From Curvibacter sp. CHRR-16 (lineage in GTDB: Bacteria > Pseudomonadota > Gammaproteobacteria > Burkholderiales > Burkholderiaceae_C), in contig NZ_JAHCSH010000001.1 in assembly GCF_018474005.1 (NCBI RefSeq), forward strand, positions 1 through 64,000: DNA of 64,000 bases, given 5' to 3'. Position 1 is the stretch's first letter; every line of letters starts with the position of its first letter. The notes under the pieces are model-generated. The model made no database searches. It saw only the letters and a list, made by a program, of their open reading frames with translations, and was not told the DNA's origin. Of the stretch, positions 35,173 through 43,587 are shown piece by piece. A program made the position numbers and the translations under genes.

Positions 35173-38100
35173 GCCAAGCCCCGGTGAACCATTCCCCCGC
35201 GTTGGCCTATGAACACAACGGGCAGCGTGTGGCGTCCGAGCGCTTTTATGCCGTGGCCTGTGACCCGCGCCGCAGCGTGACGGTGGAGGCCTGCGCGGGC
35301 GCGGGCAAAACGTGGATGCTGGTCTCGCGCATGCTGCGCGCGCTGCTGGACGGTGCGCGGCCGCAAGACATACTGGCCATCACCTTCACCAAAAAGGCCG
35401 CTGGCGAAATGCGCCAGCGCTTGCAAGAGTGGCTCACCCAGTGGGCCAGCTTGGACGACGATGCGCTGCGCGTGCAACTGCAGTTGCGCGGCATAGCCCA
35501 GCCCAGCACCGCCCAACTGCAAGCAGCACGCGGCCTGCAAGCCCACTTGCTGCAGCAAGGGCGCCAGCCGCAGATACGCACTTTCCACAGCTGGTTTGCC
35601 GCTTTGCTGGGCAGTGCGCCGCTGGCCGTGCTGCAAGCGCTCAAGCTGCCCACGCCCTACGAGCTGCTGGAAGACGACAGCCAAGCCGTGGCGCTGGTGT
35701 GGCGGCGCTTTTTGGAGCGGCTGCAGGCCAACGAACACCTGCCCGGCGAGTCCGCGCCGCTGCAAGACTATTTGGCCAGCGTGGCCGAACACGGCCGCCA
35801 CCAAACCCACAAAGCGCTGGAAGCGGCCCTTGCCAAGCGCACCGAGTTCGCGCTGGCCGACCAAGCGGGGCGCGTGCTGGAATCCGTCGCCCCCTTGGCA
35901 CAGGCCATGCCCGACTTTGCGGGCTTTGACGACCCAGTGCAGCGCCTGCAGCAAGCCGTGGTGCAAGAGCAGCTATGGGCTGCTGCCAAGGCCTTGGGCG
36001 CGTGCAGTGGCAAGACCTGTGTGAAAGCCGCCAGCGCGCTGGAAAAAGCCCTGACTGATCAACGCTGGACTGGCAAAGACAGCGTGTGGGATGCGCTGAT
36101 GACCGGCACAGGCTCACCCCGCAAACTGAGCGAGAAAAACGCCGACCTGAGCAGCGTGTTGCTGGTGCAAGAGCTGCTGCAGCGCTGCGAGCAAGCGCGC
36201 CAGCACCACGCCTGCTGGCAGCACCAGCAGCGCCTGACGCGCCTGACCCGCTTGCTGCTGCAAGACTTTGCCGCTGTGAAGCGCGAGCAGGGCTGGGTGG
36301 ACATGGGTGACTTGGAGCTGGCTGCACTCACCCTCATGGGCGACCCGGTGCTGGGCGCTTGGGTGCAAGAGCGGCTGGATGCGCAGGTGCGGCATCTGTT
36401 CATCGACGAGTTTCAGGACACCAACCCGCTGCAGTGGCAAATCCTCTCGCGCTGGTTGGAGTCCTATGGCGGCGCGGGCCACGCGCCCAGCGTGTTCATC
36501 GTGGGCGACCCCAAGCAAAGCATTTACCGCTTCCGCCGCGCCGAGCCGCAGGTGTTTGTGGCGGCGCAAGCCTTTGTGCGCCAAGCGCTGGGGGGCGACC
36601 ACCTGAGCTGCGACCACACCCGGCGCAACGCCCCGGCTGTGCTGGCCGTGGTCAACGCCACCATGCTGGCTGCGCAAGAGCAGGGCGCTTACCAAGGCTA
36701 CCGGGCGCACACCACCGCGTCGCAAGCGGTGGGGCAGCTGTGGCACCTGCCCAGGCTGGAGCGGCCTGCCAAAGGGGCAGGGGATGCTGACAGCCCAGAA
36801 GCGGACGCAGACGAGGGCGGCGATGGTGCCAATGGCTTGGCCCTGCAGTGGCGCGACAGCCTCACGCAAGCCCGCCACACGCCCGAAGAAACCCGCAAAA
36901 CGCTGGAGTGCCGCCAAGCCGCCCGCTGGCTGCAGCACTACCTGCGCAGCACGGGCCACAGCCCCGGCAGTGTGATGGTGCTCTCGCGCAAACGCGAACG
37001 TCTGAGCCTGATGGAACAAGAACTGGCCGCGCTGGGCTTGCCCGCCGAACAGCCTGAAAACGCCGACCTGGGCAGCTTTGCCGAGGTGCAAGACGTGGTG
37101 GCGCTGCTCGATGCACTCATCTCGCCCCGGCACGATTTGTCGCTGGCGCGCGCGCTCAAGTCCCCACTGCTGGGTTGCAGCGATGACGATCTGGTGCAGC
37201 TCGCTGTGGCCGTGGCCGCCGCACGCCAACAAGGGGGCAGCCCAGCGTGGCTGGAGGTGCTGCTGGCCAGTGTGGCCCCTGACCGTGGTGATGCGCCCCA
37301 ACCCTTGTCTGCCGCTTTGCAAGAGGCGGCCACCAAACTGCAGCGCTGGCAAGACTGGTTGCGCAGCTTGCCGCCGCACGATGCCCTCCACCGCATGTAC
37401 GACGACGGCGATGTGCTGGCCCGCATGGTGGCGGCCAGCCCCAGCGCGCTGCGCGAGCGCGTGGCCGTGCATGTGCGCGCCGTGCTGCACGCCGCTTTGC
37501 AGCTGGAAGGCGCACGCTTTCTCACCACCTACCAGCTGGTGCGCGCCTTGCGCGCTGGTTTGGTGGACGCACCGCGCCGCGTGGCGGCCATGGGGGCCGA
37601 TGGCTATCCCAGCGCCGTGCAGTTGCTCACCATCCACGGTGCCAAGGGGCTGGAAGCCCCGCTGGTGCTGATGCTCGACACCGACAGCGAAGCCCAAAAA
37701 GCCGACAGCATGGGCGTGCTGGTGGACTGGCCCGCCCAAAGCCCAGTGCCCGAGCGCTTTGCCTTTGTCGCCAGCGAATCGCGCCCGCCGCTGGACGTGG
37801 TTGCCGCCTTGGAGCGCGAGCAAGCCGAGCGCGCCCGCGAAGAACTCAACACCCTGTACGTGGCGCTGACGCGGGCCGAGCACGCGCTGGTCATCTCCAG
37901 CGTGCAGCCGCACCGTGGTAGCAGCACCAGTTGGTGGCAGCGCCTGCTGCCCCATACCGAGCAAGCCCCCGGCGCACAGGGCTTGCTGCCAGAGGCTGGG
38001 CAAGCTGCAGCGCCAGCGGACATTGCAAATGCCGCAGATGACGCAGACCCGCAGGCTGCCGATGCCTTGCCTGTTTCTCCCCAGGGCCTTATCAGTCTGC

Positions 38101-38720
38101 GTGGGTTTTACCCAGAAAAAACGGCTCTACAGCGCATGGATAAAGCTGGAGCAGCTATTAATTTGATAGCAAATCCCACCGAGGACGATGCGCTCGAATC
38201 GCTCGAATCGCTCGAATCCCGCATAGGCCAAGCCATGCACCGCTTGCTGCAGTGGTTGCCTGTGCGGGCAGGCGGCTGGTCTGCTTCAGCCTTGGCCCAG
38301 CAGCCGCCCAGCCAGTGGGGGGCTGCGCGTTGGCAGCAGTTGGCCCTTTGCTACCAGCTAGAACCCGAAGCCCTGCAGTTGGCCCTGCAGCGTGCCAGCC
38401 GCATCGCCAGCGGACAGGGCGCGTGGGCGTGGGACAGCCAGCACATTGCCTGGAGCGCCAATGAAGTGCCCGTGGGCTTGCCCCAGCAGGCCCTGAGCAG
38501 TGCGGGCGGCGGCATGCGCTACCTGGACAGGCTGGTGCGCACCCAGCAAGGCCCGTGGTGGGTGCTGGACTACAAGTCCACCGCCAACCCGCTGGACGAC
38601 TCGGCGCTGTGCGCGCAGCTACAGACCTACCGCCAAGCCATCGCCGCCCTGCACCCCAGCGCGGTGGTGCACGCGGCTTTCCTCACGCCAGTGGGGGAGG
38701 TGGTGGAGTTGCCAGCCTGA
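35169..38720 (+). CDS. UvrD/RecB-type helicase-nuclease, AddA-like
   Basis: A 1183-residue SF1A helicase with a C-terminal nuclease. Motif I ACAGAGKTWMLVSRML is near residue 40, Ia ITFTKKAAGEMRQRL, II FIDEFQDTNPLQWQIL near 412, III GDPKQSIYRFRRAEPQ, V LLTIHGAKGLEAPLVLMLD near 838 and VI LYVALTRAEHALVIS near 895. The nuclease motif WWVLDYKSTANPLDD is near the C-terminus. With the preceding gene it makes an AddAB-like pair. A linker (about residues 985-1001) is encoded by a copy of the palindromic repeat seen in rsgA and dnaX, followed by three repeats of ESLESLE-type sequence. Confidence 0.88.
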   Translation: MSQAPVNHSPALAYEHNGQRVASERFYAVACDPRRSVTVEACAGAGKTWMLVSRMLRALLDGARPQDILAITFTKKAAGEMRQRLQEWLTQWASLDDDALRVQLQLRGIAQPSTAQLQAARGLQAHLLQQGRQPQIRTFHSWFAALLGSAPLAVLQALKLPTPYELLEDDSQAVALVWRRFLERLQANEHLPGESAPLQDYLASVAEHGRHQTHKALEAALAKRTEFALADQAGRVLESVAPLAQAMPDFAGFDDPVQRLQQAVVQEQLWAAAKALGACSGKTCVKAASALEKALTDQRWTGKDSVWDALMTGTGSPRKLSEKNADLSSVLLVQELLQRCEQARQHHACWQHQQRLTRLTRLLLQDFAAVKREQGWVDMGDLELAALTLMGDPVLGAWVQERLDAQVRHLFIDEFQDTNPLQWQILSRWLESYGGAGHAPSVFIVGDPKQSIYRFRRAEPQVFVAAQAFVRQALGGDHLSCDHTRRNAPAVLAVVNATMLAAQEQGAYQGYRAHTTASQAVGQLWHLPRLERPAKGAGDADSPEADADEGGDGANGLALQWRDSLTQARHTPEETRKTLECRQAARWLQHYLRSTGHSPGSVMVLSRKRERLSLMEQELAALGLPAEQPENADLGSFAEVQDVVALLDALISPRHDLSLARALKSPLLGCSDDDLVQLAVAVAAARQQGGSPAWLEVLLASVAPDRGDAPQPLSAALQEAATKLQRWQDWLRSLPPHDALHRMYDDGDVLARMVAASPSALRERVAVHVRAVLHAALQLEGARFLTTYQLVRALRAGLVDAPRRVAAMGADGYPSAVQLLTIHGAKGLEAPLVLMLDTDSEAQKADSMGVLVDWPAQSPVPERFAFVASESRPPLDVVAALEREQAERAREELNTLYVALTRAEHALVISSVQPHRGSSTSWWQRLLPHTEQAPGAQGLLPEAGQAAAPADIANAADDADPQAADALPVSPQGLISLRGFYPEKTALQRMDKAGAAINLIANPTEDDALESLESLESRIGQAMHRLLQWLPVRAGGWSASALAQQPPSQWGAARWQQLALCYQLEPEALQLALQRASRIASGQGAWAWDSQHIAWSANEVPVGLPQQALSSAGGGMRYLDRLVRTQQGPWWVLDYKSTANPLDDSALCAQLQTYRQAIAALHPSAVVHAAFLTPVGEVVELPA
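38123..38170 (+). repeat. Palindromic repeat copy 2 (inside the AddA-like gene)
   Basis: The segment ends GCTATTAATTTGATAGC and, reverse-complemented, aligns with the copy in rsgA over about 48 bases, including the shared CTCCAGCTT and ATCC blocks. It is translated in frame between the helicase and nuclease domains. Confidence 0.75.
38195..38222 (+). repeat. Short tandem repeat TCGCTCGAA in the AddA-like gene
   Basis: Three consecutive 9-base units of the type CTCGAATCG follow copy 2 of the palindromic repeat. In-frame units encode ESL, so unit gain or loss would only lengthen or shorten the interdomain linker. Confidence 0.7.
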
Positions 38721-38744
38721 GTGCCGTGTTGATACGGCCAATGC

Positions 38745-39803
38745 TTATTGCAACTTTTCCAGCTTATATCCCTTGGCTTGCAGGAGCTTTATAAGCCCCT
38801 GCTCACCAAATAGGTGTCCAGAACCGACAGCGTAAAAACCTACGCCTATCTTATCCGCTGGAGGATTATTTATTTTTTCTGCGAAATCCAAGTTTCTTTG
38901 GGTAAGAAGTTGAGAGCTGAAGATGTTGTAGTTATTGTATTTTTTGTTGAAAAAGCGATCTGATAAATATTTATTTAATTCATTTTCATCGGTGCTTTCC
39001 CAAATTTCTAAACAATCGGATTGCTCACTGAGTTGCATTTGAATGCTTTCCTGTAAAGCAGCCGCCAGTGTTTTGAATGGAGTTTCTTTGTTGGTTTTTT
39101 GAATAAACTCTGTTTTGTCTTCTAATGCATGAATGTCGGTATTGAATGATTTTAATATTTTTATCAGTTCGACTTCAGTTCTTTTTTTGATTTTTTTGCT
39201 TTCGATATTTGATTGTGAAATTGAGATGCATTGAAGGTCGTATAGGGTCGTTAGCCAATATACAGGATTGTATTTTTCCCCTATTGCGATGGCTTCGTTA
39301 GTTTTGTTGTTGTGCAATATTTCGTTTATAGATGGAGATTCCTTGGGTCTGTGTATGGCGATATTGATGGCGAAGATGAATTTTTCTTCTTCTGAGAAAG
39401 TGTCCGTATAGTTTTTTTGGCTGTTTTTGATTAATTTTTGAAATCTCAATGTATCAGTGAAATTTCGGCCAGTGTAATCTATCATTCCATTTTCAGAATA
39501 GTAAAAATTGCTATCTGCTACGGCACTTAAAACTTCTCGGGTGAATGGTGATTTATTTTCATCCACTGTCACCGTATGCGTGAGGCCAAATAAATATAAG
39601 GATTGCCCATTCAGTGTGGCTTTGTACAATTGTCCTCCACGCTGCGGCAGTTCTAACTTATTCGACTGCAGGTAGCTTGCTATCGCTTTTTCTTTGTCGT
39701 TCTGAGCAAAACTGTTCGTGCACAAAAGAAAAAATGCCAGTAACGCCCCCATCCACAAATGCCAATGAAAATGATTCTGGACTGTGTGTTGATTGGTGTG
39801 CAT
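38745..39803 (-). CDS. TraB/GumN-family-like secreted protein, copy A
   Basis: A 352-residue protein with an N-terminal signal segment (about residues 12-33, ending NSFAQ). LYLFGLTHTV near residue 70 and VGSGHLFGEQGLIKLLQAKG near the C-terminus correspond to the GxxH and GxxHxxGxxG motifs of TraB/GumN/Tiki proteins, a group of putative metal-dependent proteases; RNLDFAEKI fits the R-N motif between them. The segment is much more A+T-rich than its flanks, and the family match is distant. It lies five bases after a related gene in the same direction. Confidence 0.6.
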   Translation of the reverse strand: MHTNQHTVQNHFHWHLWMGALLAFFLLCTNSFAQNDKEKAIASYLQSNKLELPQRGGQLYKATLNGQSLYLFGLTHTVTVDENKSPFTREVLSAVADSNFYYSENGMIDYTGRNFTDTLRFQKLIKNSQKNYTDTFSEEEKFIFAINIAIHRPKESPSINEILHNNKTNEAIAIGEKYNPVYWLTTLYDLQCISISQSNIESKKIKKRTEVELIKILKSFNTDIHALEDKTEFIQKTNKETPFKTLAAALQESIQMQLSEQSDCLEIWESTDENELNKYLSDRFFNKKYNNYNIFSSQLLTQRNLDFAEKINNPPADKIGVGFYAVGSGHLFGEQGLIKLLQAKGYKLEKLQ

Positions 39804-39808
39804 GACTT

Positions 39809-40834
39809 TTACTGAATTTTCTCGATGGAATACTGATTATCTTTCAATAGCTGAAGAATGCCTAAATCACCAAAGAGGTGAATGCTTGGGATAGAGAAAA
39901 ATCCTGTTCCGTCATTGGAATTTGAAATGGTTTGAATTTTTTCAAAAAAAGTTTTGTTTCTGTTGTGAATGGATAATTGATAGTATTTTTTTAAACTTTC
40001 GTTGCTGTGGTTTGTCAATGATTTGCTGTGCACATCTATGCTTGCTTCATCCCCATCAATCCATTCGTTGCAGTCAACTTGGATTTTGTAATTTTTGTCC
40101 AAGTCCATGTGTAATTTTTCAGTCAATGCTGCAATGGTGTTTTTTTCATCGAGCGAAGAGTTTATTTTTTGTATTTCATCAACAGGGTGCAGAATGGCTG
40201 TTGTTTTTTTATTGGTGTATTTGCCAATTTCTAGCAATGATGAGTCAGTGCTTTTTGCGATTTTTGGCGGATATTTTACAATGCACTTTGCATTGAGGTC
40301 TAGTACAAGCCAGTAAATTGCATTGTGTTGCAATACATTTTTTTTAAGTTTTTCTTCATTCTCGCTGTTATAAATGTCTTTTAATAGTGGCAATAATTCC
40401 TTTTTGATAAATACTGAAAAGCTGATGAGTTGTATTTGTGTTATTTCATCAAAATTTATCAAATAATCGTTGTCTTTTTTGTTTTCAAAAATTTTTTGTA
40501 GTCTTATCATGTCAAGGGCATTGAGACCCTTGGTAAAGTAATCACCATTCTCGCTGGCGTAGTAGTCGCTACTCCCAATGGCGTTGAGTACTTTCTCCGT
40601 GAAAGGTATTTCATCTTTGTTCACTGGAGCCAATGCATTGGCTCCAAAAATATAGAGTGACTTATCCCCTTTGATGGCTTTGTAGAGTAAGCCTCCTTTT
40701 TGAATAGGGGTGAGCTGGTTTTGTTGTAGATAGTGCGATATCGCTTCCTGGTTGGTGCTGTTCGCATGGCTGTTCAACGCGACAATTACAAGCAAGGCAC
40801 TGGCGCAGCAACGTATTTTTTGTGAAATTTTCAT
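39809..40834 (-). CDS. TraB/GumN-family-like secreted protein, copy B (diverged)
   Basis: A 341-residue paralogue of the following gene. It has a signal peptide (about residues 8-24, ending NSHANS), then ISHYLQQNQLTPIQKGGLLY, parallel to ASYLQSNKLELPQRGGQLYK in copy A, and the C-terminal IHLFGDLGILQLLKDNQYSI. The first motif, GANAL, lacks the histidine that copy A keeps, so copy B may be inactive as an enzyme. Very A+T-rich with rare codons for this genome, suggesting acquisition from elsewhere. Transcribed first of the pair. Confidence 0.6.
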   Translation of the reverse strand: MKISQKIRCCASALLVIVALNSHANSTNQEAISHYLQQNQLTPIQKGGLLYKAIKGDKSLYIFGANALAPVNKDEIPFTEKVLNAIGSSDYYASENGDYFTKGLNALDMIRLQKIFENKKDNDYLINFDEITQIQLISFSVFIKKELLPLLKDIYNSENEEKLKKNVLQHNAIYWLVLDLNAKCIVKYPPKIAKSTDSSLLEIGKYTNKKTTAILHPVDEIQKINSSLDEKNTIAALTEKLHMDLDKNYKIQVDCNEWIDGDEASIDVHSKSLTNHSNESLKKYYQLSIHNRNKTFFEKIQTISNSNDGTGFFSIPSIHLFGDLGILQLLKDNQYSIEKIQ

Positions 40835-41017
40835 ACTAAGAGACTCGTTGATTTAACTTTTAAAGTTTACGCATAAAGGTGGTGGAAACCGTCTTTGACG
40901 TGAGTGGGTTTTCCCTTGGTCGCTGTCGCAGCGTACTCAGTCTCTTTTGTTGGTTGGGTCTGCTGCTGCGCGCGCGCCATCCCCGACAATCCCCCCATTC
41001 CTCAAGAAAAAAATTCC

Positions 41018-42361
41018 ATGGCTGATGTGATTGAAGAGCGCGCCCCGGTGCAGGTGGCCGTTGTGGGTGGTGGGCCGGCTGGCTTGATGGCGGCGCAGGT
41101 GCTGTCGCAAGCGGGTGTGGCGGTGCAGGTGTTTGACGCCATGCCCAGCGTGGGCCGCAAGTTTTTGCTGGCCGGGCGCGGTGGCCTGAACCTGACCCAC
41201 TCCGAAGGGGCTGATGCTTTTGCAGGCCGCTACGGTGCACGCCGCCAGGCCATCGAGGCGCTGCTGGCAGGGTTTGACAACCATGCCATGCGCCACTGGG
41301 CGCAGGCGCTGGGGGTGGAGACGTTCGTGGGCACTTCGGGCCGCGTGTTTCCTACCGACATGAAAGCCGCGCCGCTCTTGCGCGCCTGGCTGCACCGCTT
41401 GCGCCACCCGCAAACGGATGAGAACCCCCACGCCGTGCCGGTGCAGTTCCACCTGCGCCACCGCTGGCAGGGCTGGCAGGGCTGGCAGAACGCGCATGGA
41501 GCCGGGGAACAGCGTGGTTGGCAGCGCTTGCTGTTCACCCATACCGAGCCCGGCAGCACGGAGAGCCGCACGGTGGTCGTGCCCGCCCAAGCCACGCTGC
41601 TGGCCTTGGGTGGCGGCAGTTGGGCGCGCTTGGGCTCAGATGGGCAGTGGGTCAGCCTGCTGGCCCAGCGCGGTGTGGCTGTGGCCCATTTGCGCCCTAG
41701 CAACTGCGGGTTTGATGTGGCAGGCGGTTGGAGCCAGCACTTTGTGGACAAATGCGCGGGCCAGCCATTCAAGTCGGTGGCCATCAGCCTGCGCGATGCG
41801 ACAGGTGCCGAGGTATGGCAGCGCAAGGGCGAGTTTGTCGCCACCGCTTCCGGGGTGGAGGGCAGCTTGGTCTATGCCTGCAGCGCCCCACTGCGCGACG
41901 CCATTGAGCGCGATGGCAGTGCCACCTTTTACCTCAACCTCTTGCCCGATTGGACGCCCGAGCGCGTGCGCCAAGCGGTGTGCCATCCGCGTGGCAGCCG
42001 TTCGCTGTCGGCCCATCTCAAGAGCCGCTTGCCGCTGGACGCGACCAAGCTCACCCTGCTGCACGAATGCCTGCCGCGTGATGTGCTGCACAACGACGCT
42101 GCACTGGCCGCCGCCCTGCAGGCCGTGCCTGTGCGCCTAGCGGCGGCGCGCCCGCTGGACGAGGCCATCAGCACCGCAGGCGGCGTGCTGTTTGAGGTGT
42201 TGACGTCGCAGCTGATGCTGGAAGACATGCCCGGCGTGTTTTGTGCCGGAGAGATGCTGGATTGGGAAGCCCCCACCGGTGGCTACTTGCTGCAAGCCTG
42301 CTGTGCCAGCGGCGTGGCCGCTGGGCAAGGCATACTGGCTTACCTGCGCGACGCCCACTGA
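41018..42361 (+). CDS. NAD(P)/FAD-dependent flavoprotein (HI0933/BaiN-like, TIGR03862 type)
   Basis: A 447-residue flavoprotein. VAVVGGGPAGLMAAQVLSQA (residues 12-31) is the dinucleotide-binding motif, then MPSVGRKFLLAGRGGLNLTH and GRVFPTDMKAAPLL; the C-terminal FCAGEMLDWEAPTGGYLLQA is typical of the HI0933 family. Enzymes of this fold include oxidoreductases of unsettled substrate, so only the cofactor can be asserted. The ATG at 41018 follows an AAGAAAAAAA tract; the longer frame upstream is rejected. Confidence 0.85.
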   Translation: MADVIEERAPVQVAVVGGGPAGLMAAQVLSQAGVAVQVFDAMPSVGRKFLLAGRGGLNLTHSEGADAFAGRYGARRQAIEALLAGFDNHAMRHWAQALGVETFVGTSGRVFPTDMKAAPLLRAWLHRLRHPQTDENPHAVPVQFHLRHRWQGWQGWQNAHGAGEQRGWQRLLFTHTEPGSTESRTVVVPAQATLLALGGGSWARLGSDGQWVSLLAQRGVAVAHLRPSNCGFDVAGGWSQHFVDKCAGQPFKSVAISLRDATGAEVWQRKGEFVATASGVEGSLVYACSAPLRDAIERDGSATFYLNLLPDWTPERVRQAVCHPRGSRSLSAHLKSRLPLDATKLTLLHECLPRDVLHNDAALAAALQAVPVRLAAARPLDEAISTAGGVLFEVLTSQLMLEDMPGVFCAGEMLDWEAPTGGYLLQACCASGVAAGQGILAYLRDAH

Positions 42362-42399
42362 GTCGCGCCGATCGATTTTTTTACCCAAGGAAACCTGCC

Positions 42400-42648
42400 A
42401 TGCAACACCTCACCGTCACCATGCAACTGCAGTTGCGCGTTCCCAATGACTGGAAGCTGCACACCACCTCTGAAGGCACCGTGGTGGTGGCTTTGCCCGA
42501 TGGCCAGTTTCTGGACATGACCTTTGAGCCGCTGCTGGCCACCGACCCCGAGGACACCTGGACCAGCGAGGGCAACGAAGCCATTTTGGACGAGCTGCTG
42601 GACGCTGTAGAGAGCGAAGCAGTGGAGTTCGTGCTGGAGCAAGAGTAG
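42400..42648 (+). CDS. Small conserved hypothetical protein
   Basis: An 82-residue acidic protein (MQHLTVTMQLQLRVPNDWKL at the start, strongly acidic end AVESEAVEFVLEQE). I recognise no domain. The ATG at 42400 has AAGGAAAC at good spacing and codon usage is typical of the genome, so it is likely real. It lies 38 bases after the flavoprotein and 28 before an EamA-family exporter gene, all in one direction. Confidence 0.7.
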   Translation: MQHLTVTMQLQLRVPNDWKLHTTSEGTVVVALPDGQFLDMTFEPLLATDPEDTWTSEGNEAILDELLDAVESEAVEFVLEQE

Positions 42649-42676
42649 TAATCGCTGCTCGCACTCCCATCGGTCT

Positions 42677-43546
42677 GTGGCGCTAGCGCTGGTCGTTCTG
42701 GCCGCACTCATCCACGCGACGTGGAATTTGCTGGCCAAACGCGCCGCCTCGGCTGGGGCGGCGTTTGTGTTTGCGTACACCGCTTTTTCATTGGTGCTGT
42801 ACGCGCCGTGGGTGGTTTATTTGCTGTGGCAGGGTCAGTCGCAGTGGAGTGGGCCTATCGTGGCCTGCATCGCCGTCAGCGGTGTGCTGCAGCTGGCCTA
42901 CACGCTGCTGTTGCAGCGCGGCTACCAAGTGGCGGATTTGTCTGTGGTTTACCCCGTAGCGCGCGGCACCGGGCCATTGATGTCCACCGTAGGCGCTTTT
43001 GTGCTGCTGGGTGAGTCGGCTAGCTGGAGCAAGGCGGGGGGACTGCTGGCCATTGTGGCGGGCATTGTGCTCATCACCACGCAGGGCAGCATGGCCAAGT
43101 TCCGCCAGCCTGCGGCCTACAAAGGCCTGCAGTGGGGCGGCATGACGGGCGTGACCATTGCGGGCTACACCGTGGTGGACGCCTATGCCGTGAAAGTGCT
43201 GGGCATAGTGCCCGTGGTGCTGGATTGGTGCGCCTGCCTGTTGCGCTTGGTGGCCCTGCTGCCTTGGGTGCTGCGTAACCGCGCTGAGGTGCTAGAGCGC
43301 ATGCGCGGCTACTGGCTGTTGGCCGCCGTCGTGGGCGCGCTGTGCCCCATGGCCTACATCTTGGTGCTGCTGGCTTTGAAGCAAGGCGCGCCGCTTAGCT
43401 TTGTCGCTCCCGCCCGCGAAATGAGCATGATGATGGGCGCGCTCTTGGGCATGCTGGTGCTGCGTGAGCCGGTTGGTCTGTGGCGGCTGGTGGGGTGTCT
43501 CACCACCATTGGTGGCGTGTTGTTGCTGGGTGCAACAGCCCACTGA
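42677..43546 (+). CDS. EamA/DMT family transporter
   Basis: A 289-residue membrane protein with ten predicted helices in two EamA repeats (about residues 5-130 and 140-285). ALIHATWNLLAKRAA near residue 9 and YPVARGTGPLMSTVGAFVLL near 93 are typical of the family, whose members export metabolites such as amino acids or nucleosides. It starts with GTG at 42677. Substrate unknown. Confidence 0.85.
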   Translation: MALALVVLAALIHATWNLLAKRAASAGAAFVFAYTAFSLVLYAPWVVYLLWQGQSQWSGPIVACIAVSGVLQLAYTLLLQRGYQVADLSVVYPVARGTGPLMSTVGAFVLLGESASWSKAGGLLAIVAGIVLITTQGSMAKFRQPAAYKGLQWGGMTGVTIAGYTVVDAYAVKVLGIVPVVLDWCACLLRLVALLPWVLRNRAEVLERMRGYWLLAAVVGALCPMAYILVLLALKQGAPLSFVAPAREMSMMMGALLGMLVLREPVGLWRLVGCLTTIGGVLLLGATAH

Positions 43547-43553
43547 GACCAAA

Positions 43554-43574
43554 GCGTCCGGATATTCCGGACGC
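43554..43574. terminator. Hairpin between convergent genes
   Basis: GCGTCCGG, five bases, CCGGACGC form a perfect 8-bp stem between the EamA gene and the convergent haem-protein gene. There is no T-tract; it may still be a bidirectional stop or barrier. Confidence 0.5.
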
Positions 43575-43587
43575 ATGGCTGCAGTGC

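Noticed and set aside
36114..38003. A 629-codon antisense frame in the AddA-like gene
   Set aside because: A shadow of GC-rich third positions; the forward strand has all helicase motifs in order.
38195..38222. Short tandem repeat as a CRISPR or phase-variation tract
   Set aside because: Only three 9-base units, a multiple of three, so unit change cannot switch the frame; no spacer structure.
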